This document shows, one piece after another, positions 24,632-33,090 of a stretch of DNA of 64,000 nucleotides; position 1 is the first letter of the stretch, and each line of letters starts with the position of its first letter. This stretch comes from Streptomyces sp. NBRC 109706 (lineage in GTDB: Bacteria; Actinomycetota; Actinomycetes; Streptomycetales; Streptomycetaceae), in the NCBI RefSeq assembly GCF_000974485.1, contig NZ_BBOM01000013.1, forward strand, positions 124,001-188,000, read 5' to 3'. Position numbers and translations under genes: made by a program. Below the pieces are notes generated by a model. It had not been told where the DNA came from. It saw only the letters and a program-made list of their open reading frames with translations, and ran no database searches.

Positions 24632-25762
24632 TCAGCCGGCCGTGATGGCGTCGATGGCGGGCTGGAGCTCCTGGCGCAGCGCGTCGGAGATCGGGGCCGA
24701 GCCGGCGGCCTCGGCCGCGGCCAGCTGGCCTTCCTCGCTGATCACATAGGAGAGGTAGGCCTGGACCAGCTCGGCCTTGGTCGCGTCCTCGTAGGTGGCG
24801 CAGGCCATCGCGTAGGAGACGAGCACGATCGGGTAGGTGCCGGCCTCGGTGGTGTCGCGGGCCAGGTCGTAGGCGAAGTCGTAGTCGCCGCGGCCCTCGA
24901 CGCGCTCGGAGACCTCGATGACGTTGGCGGCGGCCTCGGGCGAGTAGGCGACGAAGTCGTCACCGACGCCCACGTTAACGCTGCTCAGGTCGCCGGCCTG
25001 GCTGGCGTCCACATAGCCGATGGTGCCGTTGCCGCCGCCGACCGCCTGCACCACGCCGGAGCTGCCCTGGGCGGCCTCGCCGCCGGAGACGGGCCACGCG
25101 TCGTCGGCCTCGTACGGCCAGGCGTCGGGCACGGTGGCGAGCAGGTACTCGACGAAGTTCTCGGTGGTGCCGGAGTCGTCGGAACGGTTCACCGGGGTGA
25201 TCGCGGTGTCCGGCAGGTCGGCGTCCGGGTTCTCGGCGGCGATGGCCTCGTCGTTCCAGGAGGTGATCTCCTGGTTGAAGATCGCGGCGATGGTCGCCGG
25301 GCCGAGGTTCAGCTCGTCGACGCCCTCCACGTTGAAGATCAGGGCGATCGGGGAGACGTAGACGGGGATCTCGATCAGCTCGCCGCAGCGGTCGATGGCG
25401 GCGGCCAGCTCGTCGTCGGCGAGGTAGGCGTCGGTGCCGCCGAAGTCGGTGCCGCCGGCGATGAACTGCTCGCGCCCGCCGCCGGAGCCGACCGGGTCGT
25501 AGTTGACGGTGACATCGGGGTTGGCGCCCAGGAACCCGGCCTGCCAGGCCTGCTGTGCCGCGACCTGCGAGCTGGCGCCGGCGCCGGAGATGGTGCCGGA
25601 CAGTTCGGAGGTGGTCTCGCCACCGCCGTTGCCGCCGTTCTCGCTGTCGCCGTTGCCTCCGTTGCCCCCGTTACCGCTCTCGTTGTCGCTGCTGCACGCC
25701 GCGACCAGTGCCAGGGCGGACACCACGGCTATCGCGGCGATGCGAGCGCGCGTCTTGCGCAT
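24632..25762 (-). CDS. pstS: Phosphate-binding lipoprotein PstS
   Basis: Captures phosphate outside the cell, 376 residues. AAGGAG six bases before the ATG at 25762, a signal with lipobox VAAC (Cys23), and a Gly/Asn-rich linker (about 28-50) with repeated GGNG. The PstS fold follows: GTISGAGASSQVAAQQAW, YDPVGSGGGREQF, GTDFGGTDAYL, NRSDDSGTTENF and GNGTIGYVDASQA, which contain the phosphate-contacting Ser, Asp and Arg positions of the family. Controlled by PhoP in streptomycetes; a PHO-box candidate lies upstream. Confidence 0.97.
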   Translation of the reverse strand: MRKTRARIAAIAVVSALALVAACSSDNESGNGGNGGNGDSENGGNGGGETTSELSGTISGAGASSQVAAQQAWQAGFLGANPDVTVNYDPVGSGGGREQFIAGGTDFGGTDAYLADDELAAAIDRCGELIEIPVYVSPIALIFNVEGVDELNLGPATIAAIFNQEITSWNDEAIAAENPDADLPDTAITPVNRSDDSGTTENFVEYLLATVPDAWPYEADDAWPVSGGEAAQGSSGVVQAVGGGNGTIGYVDASQAGDLSSVNVGVGDDFVAYSPEAAANVIEVSERVEGRGDYDFAYDLARDTTEAGTYPIVLVSYAMACATYEDATKAELVQAYLSYVISEEGQLAAAEAAGSAPISDALRQELQPAIDAITAG

Positions 25763-25880
25763 GACCTGCTCCTTGTTCCTGTCCGGCCGACGGCCGGGAC
25801 GCAGCTGACCGCTGCCTGCTGACTGATGACTGTTGTCGTGCAGAACGTAAGAGCGGCCAGCGAAGCCGTGAGGGCCAGAA

Positions 25881-25909
25881 GGTGAACAGAAAGATAGGTT
25901 CGGCGGAAC
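25881..25909 (-). promoter_or_regulatory. PHO-box candidate upstream of pstS
   Basis: On the minus strand a canonical GTTCACC unit (25887-25881) lies 22 bases after a weaker GTTCCGC (25909-25903), in step with the 11-base period of Streptomyces PHO boxes. The unit in between is degenerate. About 120 bases before the pstS start. Confidence 0.55.
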
Positions 25910-25972
25910 CAGCAGTTTCACAAAAAGAGTTGGAATCGTTAAGGAAGAAAGCTGGTGATCAAGACCGAAAAT

Positions 25973-26014
25973 GCGGGCGGTTGAGAGGGCTTGCTCAGCC
26001 CGTCAACCGCCCGC
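25973..26014 (-). terminator. Rho-independent terminator after the regulator gene
   Basis: Arms GCGGGCGGTTGA and TCAACCGCCCGC form a 12-base-pair stem with an inner GGGC/GCCC pairing. On the minus strand it is followed by CATTTTCGG. It isolates the response-regulator-like gene from the pstS promoter. Confidence 0.85.
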
Positions 26015-26048
26015 GTCCGGCCCGTCGCCCCCCGCGCCCAGGGCACGC

Positions 26049-26852
26049 TCAGCCCGTGGGTGGCACCAGCCGGTAGCCCACGCCCCGGACGGTCTGGATG
26101 ATCTCGGGGTGGTGCGGGTCGTCGCCGAGACGCTCCCGCAGGCGCCGAATGTGAACGGTGATGGTGTTGGAGCGACGGGCGCCCTCACCCCACAGCTCGG
26201 TCCTGATCTGATCACGGGTGATCACTTTTTCGGCGTGCAGCATCAGCAGATGCAGCAGCTGGAACTCCCGCAACGGCAGCCTGGCCGTCGACACCCCGTG
26301 CATCCGCACCTCGTAGGTGCTGGGGTCGAGCGTCAACGGACCGCACACCAGCGGCTGGTCCCAGCCCCGGGTGCCCCGGTCCGCCAGGCTCAGCAACTGG
26401 GCCACCTCGCGCGGCCGGTAGGGGCGCGCGACACAGGCGCTCGCCCCCGCCGCGAGCGCCGGCGCGACCTGCGCGGTGTCGTCGGGGCCCACCCCGAGCA
26501 CCACCGGGATCGACAGCCGACGCCGCACCAGCCGCAGCACGGTGGCCCCGTCGATCAACGGCAGATCGGCGGAGACCAGCAGCACGTCCGGCTTGCGCAG
26601 CCCCGCCTCAAGCAGCGCCGCCGCGCCGTCGGCGCAGTGCACCACCGATACCTGATACTTCGCCAGCTGGGTGGTCAGCCCCTGCCGGATGCGTTCGTCC
26701 GCGTCGGCCAGCAGCACCACGGGATGCGAGCCGAGCGGTATCCGCGCCGGCGCGATCGGCGACGCCTCGATGATCCCCGCGGAATCCGCCGGCTCGTCAA
26801 ACATGTCGCTGGACAGGGACGTTGCCCGACTCGAACTCAACCAGGCGCCCAT
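26049..26852 (-). CDS. Atypical OmpR-type response regulator, phospho-Asp replaced by Ser
   Basis: A 267-residue DNA-binding protein. Residues about 43-155 are a receiver-like domain and about 165-265 an OmpR/PhoB winged helix (LPLREFQLLHLLMLH, then TITVHIRRLRERLGDDP and IQTVRGVGYRLV). The acidic pocket is partly kept (LLADADER, Asp50 and Asp52), but aligning PDVLLVSADLPLIDG to the canonical PDLVLLDLMLPGMDG puts Ser94 at the phospho-acceptor, and the conserved Lys is Arg143. The ATG at 26852 is preceded by GGGAG. No kinase gene is adjacent. A PHO box lies in its promoter region, next to pst. Confidence 0.88.
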   Translation of the reverse strand: MGAWLSSSRATSLSSDMFDEPADSAGIIEASPIAPARIPLGSHPVVLLADADERIRQGLTTQLAKYQVSVVHCADGAAALLEAGLRKPDVLLVSADLPLIDGATVLRLVRRRLSIPVVLGVGPDDTAQVAPALAAGASACVARPYRPREVAQLLSLADRGTRGWDQPLVCGPLTLDPSTYEVRMHGVSTARLPLREFQLLHLLMLHAEKVITRDQIRTELWGEGARRSNTITVHIRRLRERLGDDPHHPEIIQTVRGVGYRLVPPTG

Positions 26853-27039
26853 GGGGCTCTCCCTCGCTGTCGGTCTCGGCAGTGCAGAAAGCGGCCGGCA
26901 CCCGGGGCGCTCGGCCGCGACTCGCCGCGGGAGATGTGCTGGGACCAAAAGCCATGGTGTGGGCTCCCGGAAAGCGTGAATGAGGTCTCCGCGGAGACGT
27001 TCACCATGTAAATAGCCGTGGGTAGCGGGTTGTACGGCC

Positions 27040-27061
27040 TTCGGTGAACCCGCGATGAACA
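27040..27061 (-). promoter_or_regulatory. PHO box upstream of the atypical regulator
   Basis: On the minus strand GTTCATCGCGG followed directly by GTTCACCGAAG: two 11-base direct-repeat units with only one mismatch in the conserved heptamer, the standard PhoP site of streptomycetes. It lies in the 327-base divergent region before the regulator gene (start 26852). A further GTTCACC on the plus strand (26999-27006) points to the other gene. Nothing else stands out in this region. Confidence 0.75.
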
Positions 27062-27179
27062 ACGGCGTTCTCTCAGGTTCCGCCGGCGCGCCCCCCGGCG
27101 GCTCCGGGCTGAGTAGCATCGGGTGGGGTGACCGTGACCCGGTGAGGTCCTGGCCGATGCGAACACAGGGAACAGTGGC

Positions 27180-28199
27180 GTGGGGATCGAAGACGAGAAG
27201 CTGGTGTTCGACTATCTGAGCCGGGTCGGCGACCTGGCCCATGGCACCAGCATGTCGGCGGCCGAACGGGTCCGCCTGGTCAACCGGCTGCGGGACGAGA
27301 TCGGGCGGGAACGCGCCGGCTCGGGAGCGGAGAACCGCGCCTCGGTGAAACGCATCCTGGGCCGCCTCGGCAGCCCGGAGGACGTGGTCGCCGGCGCGGC
27401 GGGCGCCGGCAACTCCCCACCCCGGGCGGCGAGTCCACCCCCGAGGCCGACACCCCAGAAGCCGACGCCGCCGGCACGGCCGACGCCACCGGCAGCGTTG
27501 CCGCCGCAGCGCGCCCGACCTGGCGCCGAGGCCACCGAGGCAGTCGAGGCCGTCGAGACGGGTCCCGAGGTGCCGACGGGGCGGACGGGCGGGCTGCCCC
27601 GCGTCGACAACTGGCGGGACGGCCAGATCGGCGGCTTCACCGGCGGCGTCGACATCCCCGAGCTGATGGGCCCCAGCGGCCTGCCGGCGGCCGAGCGCGG
27701 CCCCGGCACGGAGGCCGAGCTGGAGGCCGCCGAGCAGGAGGCGGCCGAGGAGGCCGCCGCCGAGGCGTCACTCACCCAGCCGGTGGTGGAGGACGAGGAC
27801 CCGCCGCGCCCCCGCCGCCGGGGCGCCCGGCTGGCCAGGGCGGTGCTCAGCGGCCGCCGCAGGGGCGGCGTGATCGAACTGGCCGGAGTCGCCGCCCTGG
27901 TCGGCGGCGCCGTCGCCCCCTCCGTCTACGCGATGGCGCTGGGCTGGCTGCTGGCCTACTGGTCGCCCCGGCTCAGCATCCGCGAGGGCCAGTGGGCGGC
28001 CATCGGCATGCCGGCCCTGATCGCCACGGGCTACGCGGTCTGGCTGCTGGGCCGCGCCGGCGGCTACTGGGGCGAGCTGCTGGAGGAGGGCGACGCGGAG
28101 GCGGCCCTCACCGACCACTGGCCCCTCCTCCTCCGCACCGCCGCCCTGGCCAGCGCCGCCTTCCTCCTCTTCCGCGCCCGCCGCCCGATGAAGGAATAG
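27180..28199 (+). CDS. Membrane protein with HAAS-like N-terminal domain
   Basis: A 339-residue protein. The N-terminus (about 5-70) resembles HAAS signalling domains (LVFDYLSRVGDLA, ERVRLVNRLRDEIGRERA, ILGRLGSPEDVV). A Pro/Ala-rich and then acidic Ala/Glu linker (about 80-215) follows, and the C-terminal third has about four membrane helices (IELAGVAALVGGAVAPSVYAM, ALGWLLAYW, and two more). GTG start. Probably a membrane protein with cytosolic N-terminus; conserved beside pst in streptomycetes to my recollection, role unknown. Confidence 0.75.
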   Translation: MGIEDEKLVFDYLSRVGDLAHGTSMSAAERVRLVNRLRDEIGRERAGSGAENRASVKRILGRLGSPEDVVAGAAGAGNSPPRAASPPPRPTPQKPTPPARPTPPAALPPQRARPGAEATEAVEAVETGPEVPTGRTGGLPRVDNWRDGQIGGFTGGVDIPELMGPSGLPAAERGPGTEAELEAAEQEAAEEAAAEASLTQPVVEDEDPPRPRRRGARLARAVLSGRRRGGVIELAGVAALVGGAVAPSVYAMALGWLLAYWSPRLSIREGQWAAIGMPALIATGYAVWLLGRAGGYWGELLEEGDAEAALTDHWPLLLRTAALASAAFLLFRARRPMKE

Positions 28200-28233
28200 C
28201 CAACGGTCCTCAGGGTCAGGGACAGCGCGCGGG

Positions 28234-30642
28234 TCAGGTCGCCGGGACGGCGCCGGTGATGCGGTGGAGAGGGTAGGTGCGGACCTCCCGCGCCGTGTGG
28301 TCGAAGCCGGTGACAAAGCCGCCGGCGACGCGGACGGGGGCCAGCACCTGGTGGCTGGCGGTGCCGTCGGAGCCGACATAGCCGATATGGGTCAGGCCGC
28401 CCGAGGCCGCCGCCGCGCGCAGCGTGGTCAGGGCCTCGTCGGGTGAGGTGCGCGGCGGTGGGCCGACGGCCTCCGGCACCTTGGCGCCCGGCGGCGCCTC
28501 CGGCGCGCCGCCGGCGGCGTGATCGCCGGCGCGCACGGCGCGCACCGCCGTGGACAGCAGCGCCTCGTCGGCGGGCGGCGGGGTGTCGGGCGCCGGCGCG
28601 GGCGGCGTGCGCTCCGGCGCGCGGTGCGCCTCGCCGCCCAGCGTCACCACATCGCCATCGGCCGTCTCGGCGGCCGGCGCCTGGCCCAACTCCCGCAGCC
28701 TGGCGAGCAGTACGTCCGGCGCGAGGTCGGAGACCAGCACGGTGGGCGCGATCCGGCGCAGCCGCAGCGCGGCGAACCCGCGGTCGGCGAGCAGCTGGCC
28801 GACGGTCGTCTCGTCCTCGCAGCGCAGATAGCTGGTGGCGGCGCCGACCCGCAGCCGCCCGTGGCGGCGGGCGACATCGTCCACCAGATAGTCCAGCGGC
28901 TGGGGCACCGGCGTGCGGGAGACCCGCGCCAGGAAGGCGTGCAGCTCCCCGGTGCTCCAACCAGCGTCCAGCGCACGGCGGATGGACCCGGGCGTGAAGC
29001 GGTAGACGGTCGCCCCGCCCGTCGACTCGACCTCGGCGGCCAGCGCCATCGTGGCGCGCAGATCGCGGCGGAGCGGCCCCGGCGCGACGGCGGTCAGATC
29101 GGCCTGGAGCAGCACCTGCTCGACCGGTTCGGGGAAGAGCGGGGCGAGCAGCAGCGCGGCGGCCGTGGGATCGGGCGGCTGGGCCAGCAGCGGCCTGGCG
29201 AACGAGGCCAACGCGCCGCGCCCGGTGACGCCGAGCCGTTCGGCGTCGGCCAGCGTGGCCGCGCACAGCTGCGCCCGGGTCTCCTCGTGCACCCGACGCG
29301 GCAGCTCCCAGGCCAGCCGGTCGAGCACGGCGGCCGGGGACGGGGCGCCGCCCGGCGGCAGCTCCCCCACCAGCTCCAGCGTCCGGTGGCGTAGCGCGGG
29401 CGCGGCGCCTCGGTCGAGCCCGGTGCCGAGCGCGGCCAGCAGCCGGCCCTTGCCGTCGCGGGTGCCGACCAGCCCGGGCACCCTGGTGCTCGCCAGCCAG
29501 GCGGTGACCAGCGGCAGCCAGCGGTCCCCGGTGGGCGCCTCCACCCAGGCGTCGAACCGCGGGGTCGGCGCATACCGTTCGTCCGCCTCGCCGTCGGAGG
29601 CCAACAGACCGGCTCCATAGGCGAGTTCCAGCCAGAAAACGGCCTCGGGCTCGGGCACGTCGAGATCGACGGCGATCCGTTTCAGCTCCCGCAGCCCCAG
29701 GCCGCCGGCCCGCAGCACCGGGGGGCCCTCGGCGTTCCAGGAGGTCAGCAGCTCCTCGACGGTGTCGATGGCGCGGTGCGCCGCGCCGGCAGCGGCCGCG
29801 TCCACCGCCTCGGGGGCGTGGGTGGTCCCGGCGGTCAGCGGGGGCGGTTCCGGCCGTGGCTCGCGGTGTGCCCGGCCGCCGCGCAGCTCCAGCGCGACCT
29901 CCCTGGGCAGCACCACCGAACCGGGCCCGGTCGGCATCAGCAGGCCACGGTCCAGCAGCCAGCGCAGCGGGGTGCCGGGGCGGGCCGCCTCGGCGCCGCT
30001 GCCCATGGTGCCGAACGGCGGGCCCCAGGTCAGCCGGTCGAGGGCGGCGCGCGCGCCGGGCGGGGCCTCGGCCAGCAGCGCGGCCAGCCGTTCCGGGGAC
30101 CGGAAGAGCGCGGTGAGCGCGGCGACGGCGCTCACCGGGTCGCGGGTGGGCGGCAGCCCACAGGTGGCGACCAGCTGCTGCATCCGGCTGGGCGCGATGC
30201 CCGACGTCGTCTCGGCGAGCGTCGGGCCGAGCCCGGTGGCGCTGGGCCGGCCCGGGGTCGGCGCCAGCAGCTCCTGGGCGGTGCGCACCAGCCGCAGGGC
30301 GTCCGGCCGGCCCCAGAGAAGGGCCCGGGCGCGCAGCGTGGCGAGCGCCTGGGGCAGTCGGTGCTCGCCGCCGGCGAGCAGTGCGCCCAGCGCGTGTTGC
30401 GAACAGGGGCGCTCGGCGATGGCCAGTGCCTCCGCCGTTTGGAGGGTGAAGGTGTCCAGATGCTCCAGCGCGCGCAGCACCGAGGGGCGGGCGCCGGCGC
30501 GGGTGGCGAGCTGGGAGAGGTCGCCCGGCAGCGGCGACAACAGATCCGGCCTGGCGCGCAGCAGCTCGGACAGCTCCTCGTCGGAACGCGCGCGCAGTTC
30601 GTCGGCGAGGGTACGGGGGCTGTCGGTGGAACCGCTGGTCAT
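28234..30642 (-). CDS. XPB/Ssl2-associated helicase-C-like domain protein
   Basis: A large cytoplasmic protein of 802 residues that is conserved in actinobacteria and matches the Helicase_C_3 / XPB-Ssl2-like N-terminal family. It has no Walker motifs, so it is not itself an ATPase. The N-terminus TLADELRARSDEELSELLRARPDLL starts the helical region; the C-terminal part has QVLLQADLTAVAPGP, LDYLVDDVARRHGRLRVG and a final strand region with THIGYVGSDGTASHQVLAPVRV that resembles a WYL-type module. Two kilobases from the XPB helicase gene on the opposite strand; the pair may act together in DNA repair. ATG at 30642. Confidence 0.8.
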   Translation of the reverse strand: MTSGSTDSPRTLADELRARSDEELSELLRARPDLLSPLPGDLSQLATRAGARPSVLRALEHLDTFTLQTAEALAIAERPCSQHALGALLAGGEHRLPQALATLRARALLWGRPDALRLVRTAQELLAPTPGRPSATGLGPTLAETTSGIAPSRMQQLVATCGLPPTRDPVSAVAALTALFRSPERLAALLAEAPPGARAALDRLTWGPPFGTMGSGAEAARPGTPLRWLLDRGLLMPTGPGSVVLPREVALELRGGRAHREPRPEPPPLTAGTTHAPEAVDAAAAGAAHRAIDTVEELLTSWNAEGPPVLRAGGLGLRELKRIAVDLDVPEPEAVFWLELAYGAGLLASDGEADERYAPTPRFDAWVEAPTGDRWLPLVTAWLASTRVPGLVGTRDGKGRLLAALGTGLDRGAAPALRHRTLELVGELPPGGAPSPAAVLDRLAWELPRRVHEETRAQLCAATLADAERLGVTGRGALASFARPLLAQPPDPTAAALLLAPLFPEPVEQVLLQADLTAVAPGPLRRDLRATMALAAEVESTGGATVYRFTPGSIRRALDAGWSTGELHAFLARVSRTPVPQPLDYLVDDVARRHGRLRVGAATSYLRCEDETTVGQLLADRGFAALRLRRIAPTVLVSDLAPDVLLARLRELGQAPAAETADGDVVTLGGEAHRAPERTPPAPAPDTPPPADEALLSTAVRAVRAGDHAAGGAPEAPPGAKVPEAVGPPPRTSPDEALTTLRAAAASGGLTHIGYVGSDGTASHQVLAPVRVAGGFVTGFDHTAREVRTYPLHRITGAVPAT

Positions 30643-30829
30643 CCTGCCAACCGTAGCGCCAGTCCGGCCCAGGAGACATGGCTCGGGACGCCCAGGAGGG
30701 TGCCAAACCGATTTTGTTGCAGTTTTGCCCCGGAGCAACCGTGCGCTTGGCGACTCGAACTGCGAGTGGACTGTCGAGGTACCCGCGCGGCACACTCGGA
30801 AACCAGTCAACGGAAGGACCCGATGCACG

Positions 30830-31684
30830 ATGCCGCCGAGGGAGAATCCCACCGCCCGACAGGCCCGACTCGGCGCGGAATTGCGCAAGTTGCGGGTGGC
30901 GGCGGGGCGTACGGCGCGGGAGACGGCGGCCATGCTCGGCACCGACCAGGGCAAGATCAGCCACATAGAGTCGGGGCGGATCGGGGTCAGCGAGGACCGC
31001 ATCAGAAAGCTGGCCGATTTCTACGGCTGCGCCGACGAACCGCTGCTGAACGCGCTGTGCGCCATCGCCAGGGAACATCGCGGCCAGTTCTGGTGGGACG
31101 AATATCGTGGCACCCTTGCCTCGCAGTTTCTCGCGGTGGCCGAATTGGAACATCACGCGGTGGCCATGCAGACCCTGCAGACCGTGACCGTTCCCGGCCT
31201 GCTGCAGACGGAGGACTACGCGCGGGCGCTCTTTCGGGGCGGCCTGCCGGAGCCGTCGGAGCGGGAGGTCGAGGCCAGGGTGCGGCACCGGATGCGCCGC
31301 AAGGTGGTGCTGGACCGGGAGAACCCGCCGCCGCTGTCCGTCTTTCTCCACGAGGCGGCGCTGCACATGCGCTTCGGCGGCCGGAAGGTCGCGCGACACC
31401 AGCTGGAGACGCTGATGGAGGCGTCCGAGCGGCCCGGGGTCACGCTGCGGGTGATCCCGTTCACCAACGAGGACTTCTACGAGGTGACCCAGCCGATGCT
31501 CTATGTCCACGGGGTGGTCCCCCAGCTGGACACCATCATGGTGGACGGTCCGACGGGCGGCGGCCTGCTCGGCGCCGATGACCAACTGGCGCACTACCGT
31601 GTCTTCTTCAGCCGCGCCACGGGCCGCTCCCTGGCCCCGGACGAGTCCCGTCAGCTGATCCACCACATCGCCCGCGCGCTGTAG
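30830..31684 (+). CDS. XRE-family regulator with DUF5753 domain
   Basis: A 284-residue regulator of the actinobacterial type. Helix-turn-helix at about 12-65 (LGAELRKLRVAAGRTARETAAML, then GKISHIESGRIGVSEDRI). DUF5753 from about 85 (FLAVAELEHHAVAMQTLQTV, PGLLQTEDYARALF, ITRVIPF-like LRVIPFTNEDF). An ATG seven bases upstream is out of frame. Unlike many members it is not followed by a DUF397 gene; a strong terminator follows instead. The target is unknown. Confidence 0.9.
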   Translation: MPPRENPTARQARLGAELRKLRVAAGRTARETAAMLGTDQGKISHIESGRIGVSEDRIRKLADFYGCADEPLLNALCAIAREHRGQFWWDEYRGTLASQFLAVAELEHHAVAMQTLQTVTVPGLLQTEDYARALFRGGLPEPSEREVEARVRHRMRRKVVLDRENPPPLSVFLHEAALHMRFGGRKVARHQLETLMEASERPGVTLRVIPFTNEDFYEVTQPMLYVHGVVPQLDTIMVDGPTGGGLLGADDQLAHYRVFFSRATGRSLAPDESRQLIHHIARAL

Positions 31685-31703
31685 CCCCTCCCGGGCGGGC
31701 GCC

Positions 31704-31738
31704 GCCGCGCCGCTGCGCGAAGCACGCAGCGGCGCGGC
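31704..31738 (+). terminator. Terminator-like hairpin after the DUF5753 gene
   Basis: Perfect 14-base-pair stem GCCGCGCCGCTGCG / CGCAGCGGCGCGGC with a seven-base loop, 20 bases after the stop. No T tract, as is usual in Streptomyces. Confidence 0.8.
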
Positions 31739-32134
31739 GCGGCCAGCCCGGCGCGCAGAGCGCGCCGAGGCGGCCACGGCCCCACGGGCCGGAAACAACT
31801 CGGCCCCGCCGGACGGCGAACCCCCACCCCCACCGGACGACAGACAAGCCGGCCCGCCAGTCCAGCACCACCAAACGGCGAACCCCCGACCAAGCCCGGG
31901 GCTCCACCGAACGGCTATCACCCCCACCGCCGCGCGCGCAGCGCACCCCGCTCCGGGCGTCGCCCCAAGACCCGTCCCCCGTCCCCTCGCCGCGCGCCCG
32001 TGCCCGGCGCGCTCTGCGCGCCGGGCTCCGCGCGCAGCGCGCCCGCGCATGCCGCAGGCGCAACGCGGGTAGATGGGCGGGGTGCGTGCCCATGTGTCAC
32101 GTGCCTCAGTCGACCGATGTCGGGAGGATCCTCG
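31739..32134. other. Non-coding region before the M23 peptidase gene
   Basis: About 400 bases without a convincing gene. It contains two near-copies of CGGCGAACCCCC (31820s and 31878) and several short GCGCGC-rich palindromes around 32005-32050. The promoter of the downstream secreted peptidase probably lies in the last 80 bases; GGGAGGA at 32122-32128 is its ribosome-binding site. Confidence 0.5.
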
Positions 32135-32965
32135 ATGCGTTCCCTTCGGGTCGCAGCGCTGGCCGTGTTCGCGCTGCTGGCCGGCCTGTTGACCGTTCCC
32201 TCCGCGCTCGCGGTCAACGCGGCGGCGCCCGGCTTCAAGGCCCCGTTCCCCTGTGGGCAGCAGTGGACCTACAGCCACCACTCCGCCGAGGTGCGCCGCG
32301 CCCTGGACTTCATCAGGTCCGACGGCGGCGGCACCCATGGCGCGCCCGTGCTGGCCTCCGCCGCCGGCACCGCCACCCGGCACAACCAGCCGGGCGGCGC
32401 CGGCCAGTACATCGTGGTCGACCACGGTGGCGGCTGGCAGACGTACTACTTCCATCTGGACACCTACTCGGTGCCCAACGGCGCCTCCGTCGCCCAGGGC
32501 CAGCAGATCGGCACCACGGGCACCACCGGGAACTCGTCGGGATCGCATATCCACTACGAGCAGCTGCTCAACGGCGTCGGCCAGAACATCGTGATCAACG
32601 GCCAGCCGCTCTCCTACCCGGGCTCGTACTACCAGGCGTATCTGACCAGCGACAACGGCTGCGGCGGCGGCACCCCCGACCGTTACTGGGTGGACACCTT
32701 CGCCGCCACCGACGGCTATGCCGACGCCTCGACCGCCTCGCCGCAGGGCCGGCTTCTGCAGGGCACCCACTATGTCTACTGCAAGGTCGCGGGCGCGCGG
32801 TACGAGGGCACATACGGCTACAACACCTGGTGGCTGCGGACGGATCTGGACGAGACCTACCCCGGCGGCAACGGGCGCGGCGCCTATGTGCCGGCCTACT
32901 ACCTGTCGCGCTGGGGCGACGACGAGGCCAGGGACAACAACGGCACGGTGATCCCCGACTGCTGA
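32135..32965 (+). CDS. Secreted M23-family metallopeptidase
   Basis: Exported peptidoglycan endopeptidase-like protein, 276 residues. Signal peptide 1-26 ends PSALA. The LasA/M23 domain spans about 30-175: first ligands in YSHHSAEVRRALDFI, then AAGTAT, VVDHGGGWQTYYFHL and the HxH ligand in GSHIHYEQ. The C-terminal domain (about 185-276, YWVDTFAATDGYAD, WWLRTDLDETYPGG) looks like an SH3-like cell-wall binding module. The first ligand region is the looser form common in streptomycetes rather than HxGxD. GGGAGGA precedes the ATG. Confidence 0.88.
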   Translation: MRSLRVAALAVFALLAGLLTVPSALAVNAAAPGFKAPFPCGQQWTYSHHSAEVRRALDFIRSDGGGTHGAPVLASAAGTATRHNQPGGAGQYIVVDHGGGWQTYYFHLDTYSVPNGASVAQGQQIGTTGTTGNSSGSHIHYEQLLNGVGQNIVINGQPLSYPGSYYQAYLTSDNGCGGGTPDRYWVDTFAATDGYADASTASPQGRLLQGTHYVYCKVAGARYEGTYGYNTWWLRTDLDETYPGGNGRGAYVPAYYLSRWGDDEARDNNGTVIPDC

Positions 32966-33090
32966 GCCGGCCGTCGAAGCCCCGAGCAGGCCCGTAACCT
33001 CCCGACCACCCGTCGACAGGTGTTTCACTGGAGAGCTGAACGCCGCCCGCCACGGGCGACGTGGTTCCGGGTGTGTCGGAGGTATTACGG

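Noticed and set aside
28064..33028. A 1654-codon open frame on the minus strand
   Set aside because: Only its middle third is the real gene at 28234-30642 in part; the rest runs through non-coding and opposite-strand genes with a skewed composition. High G+C keeps frames open by chance.
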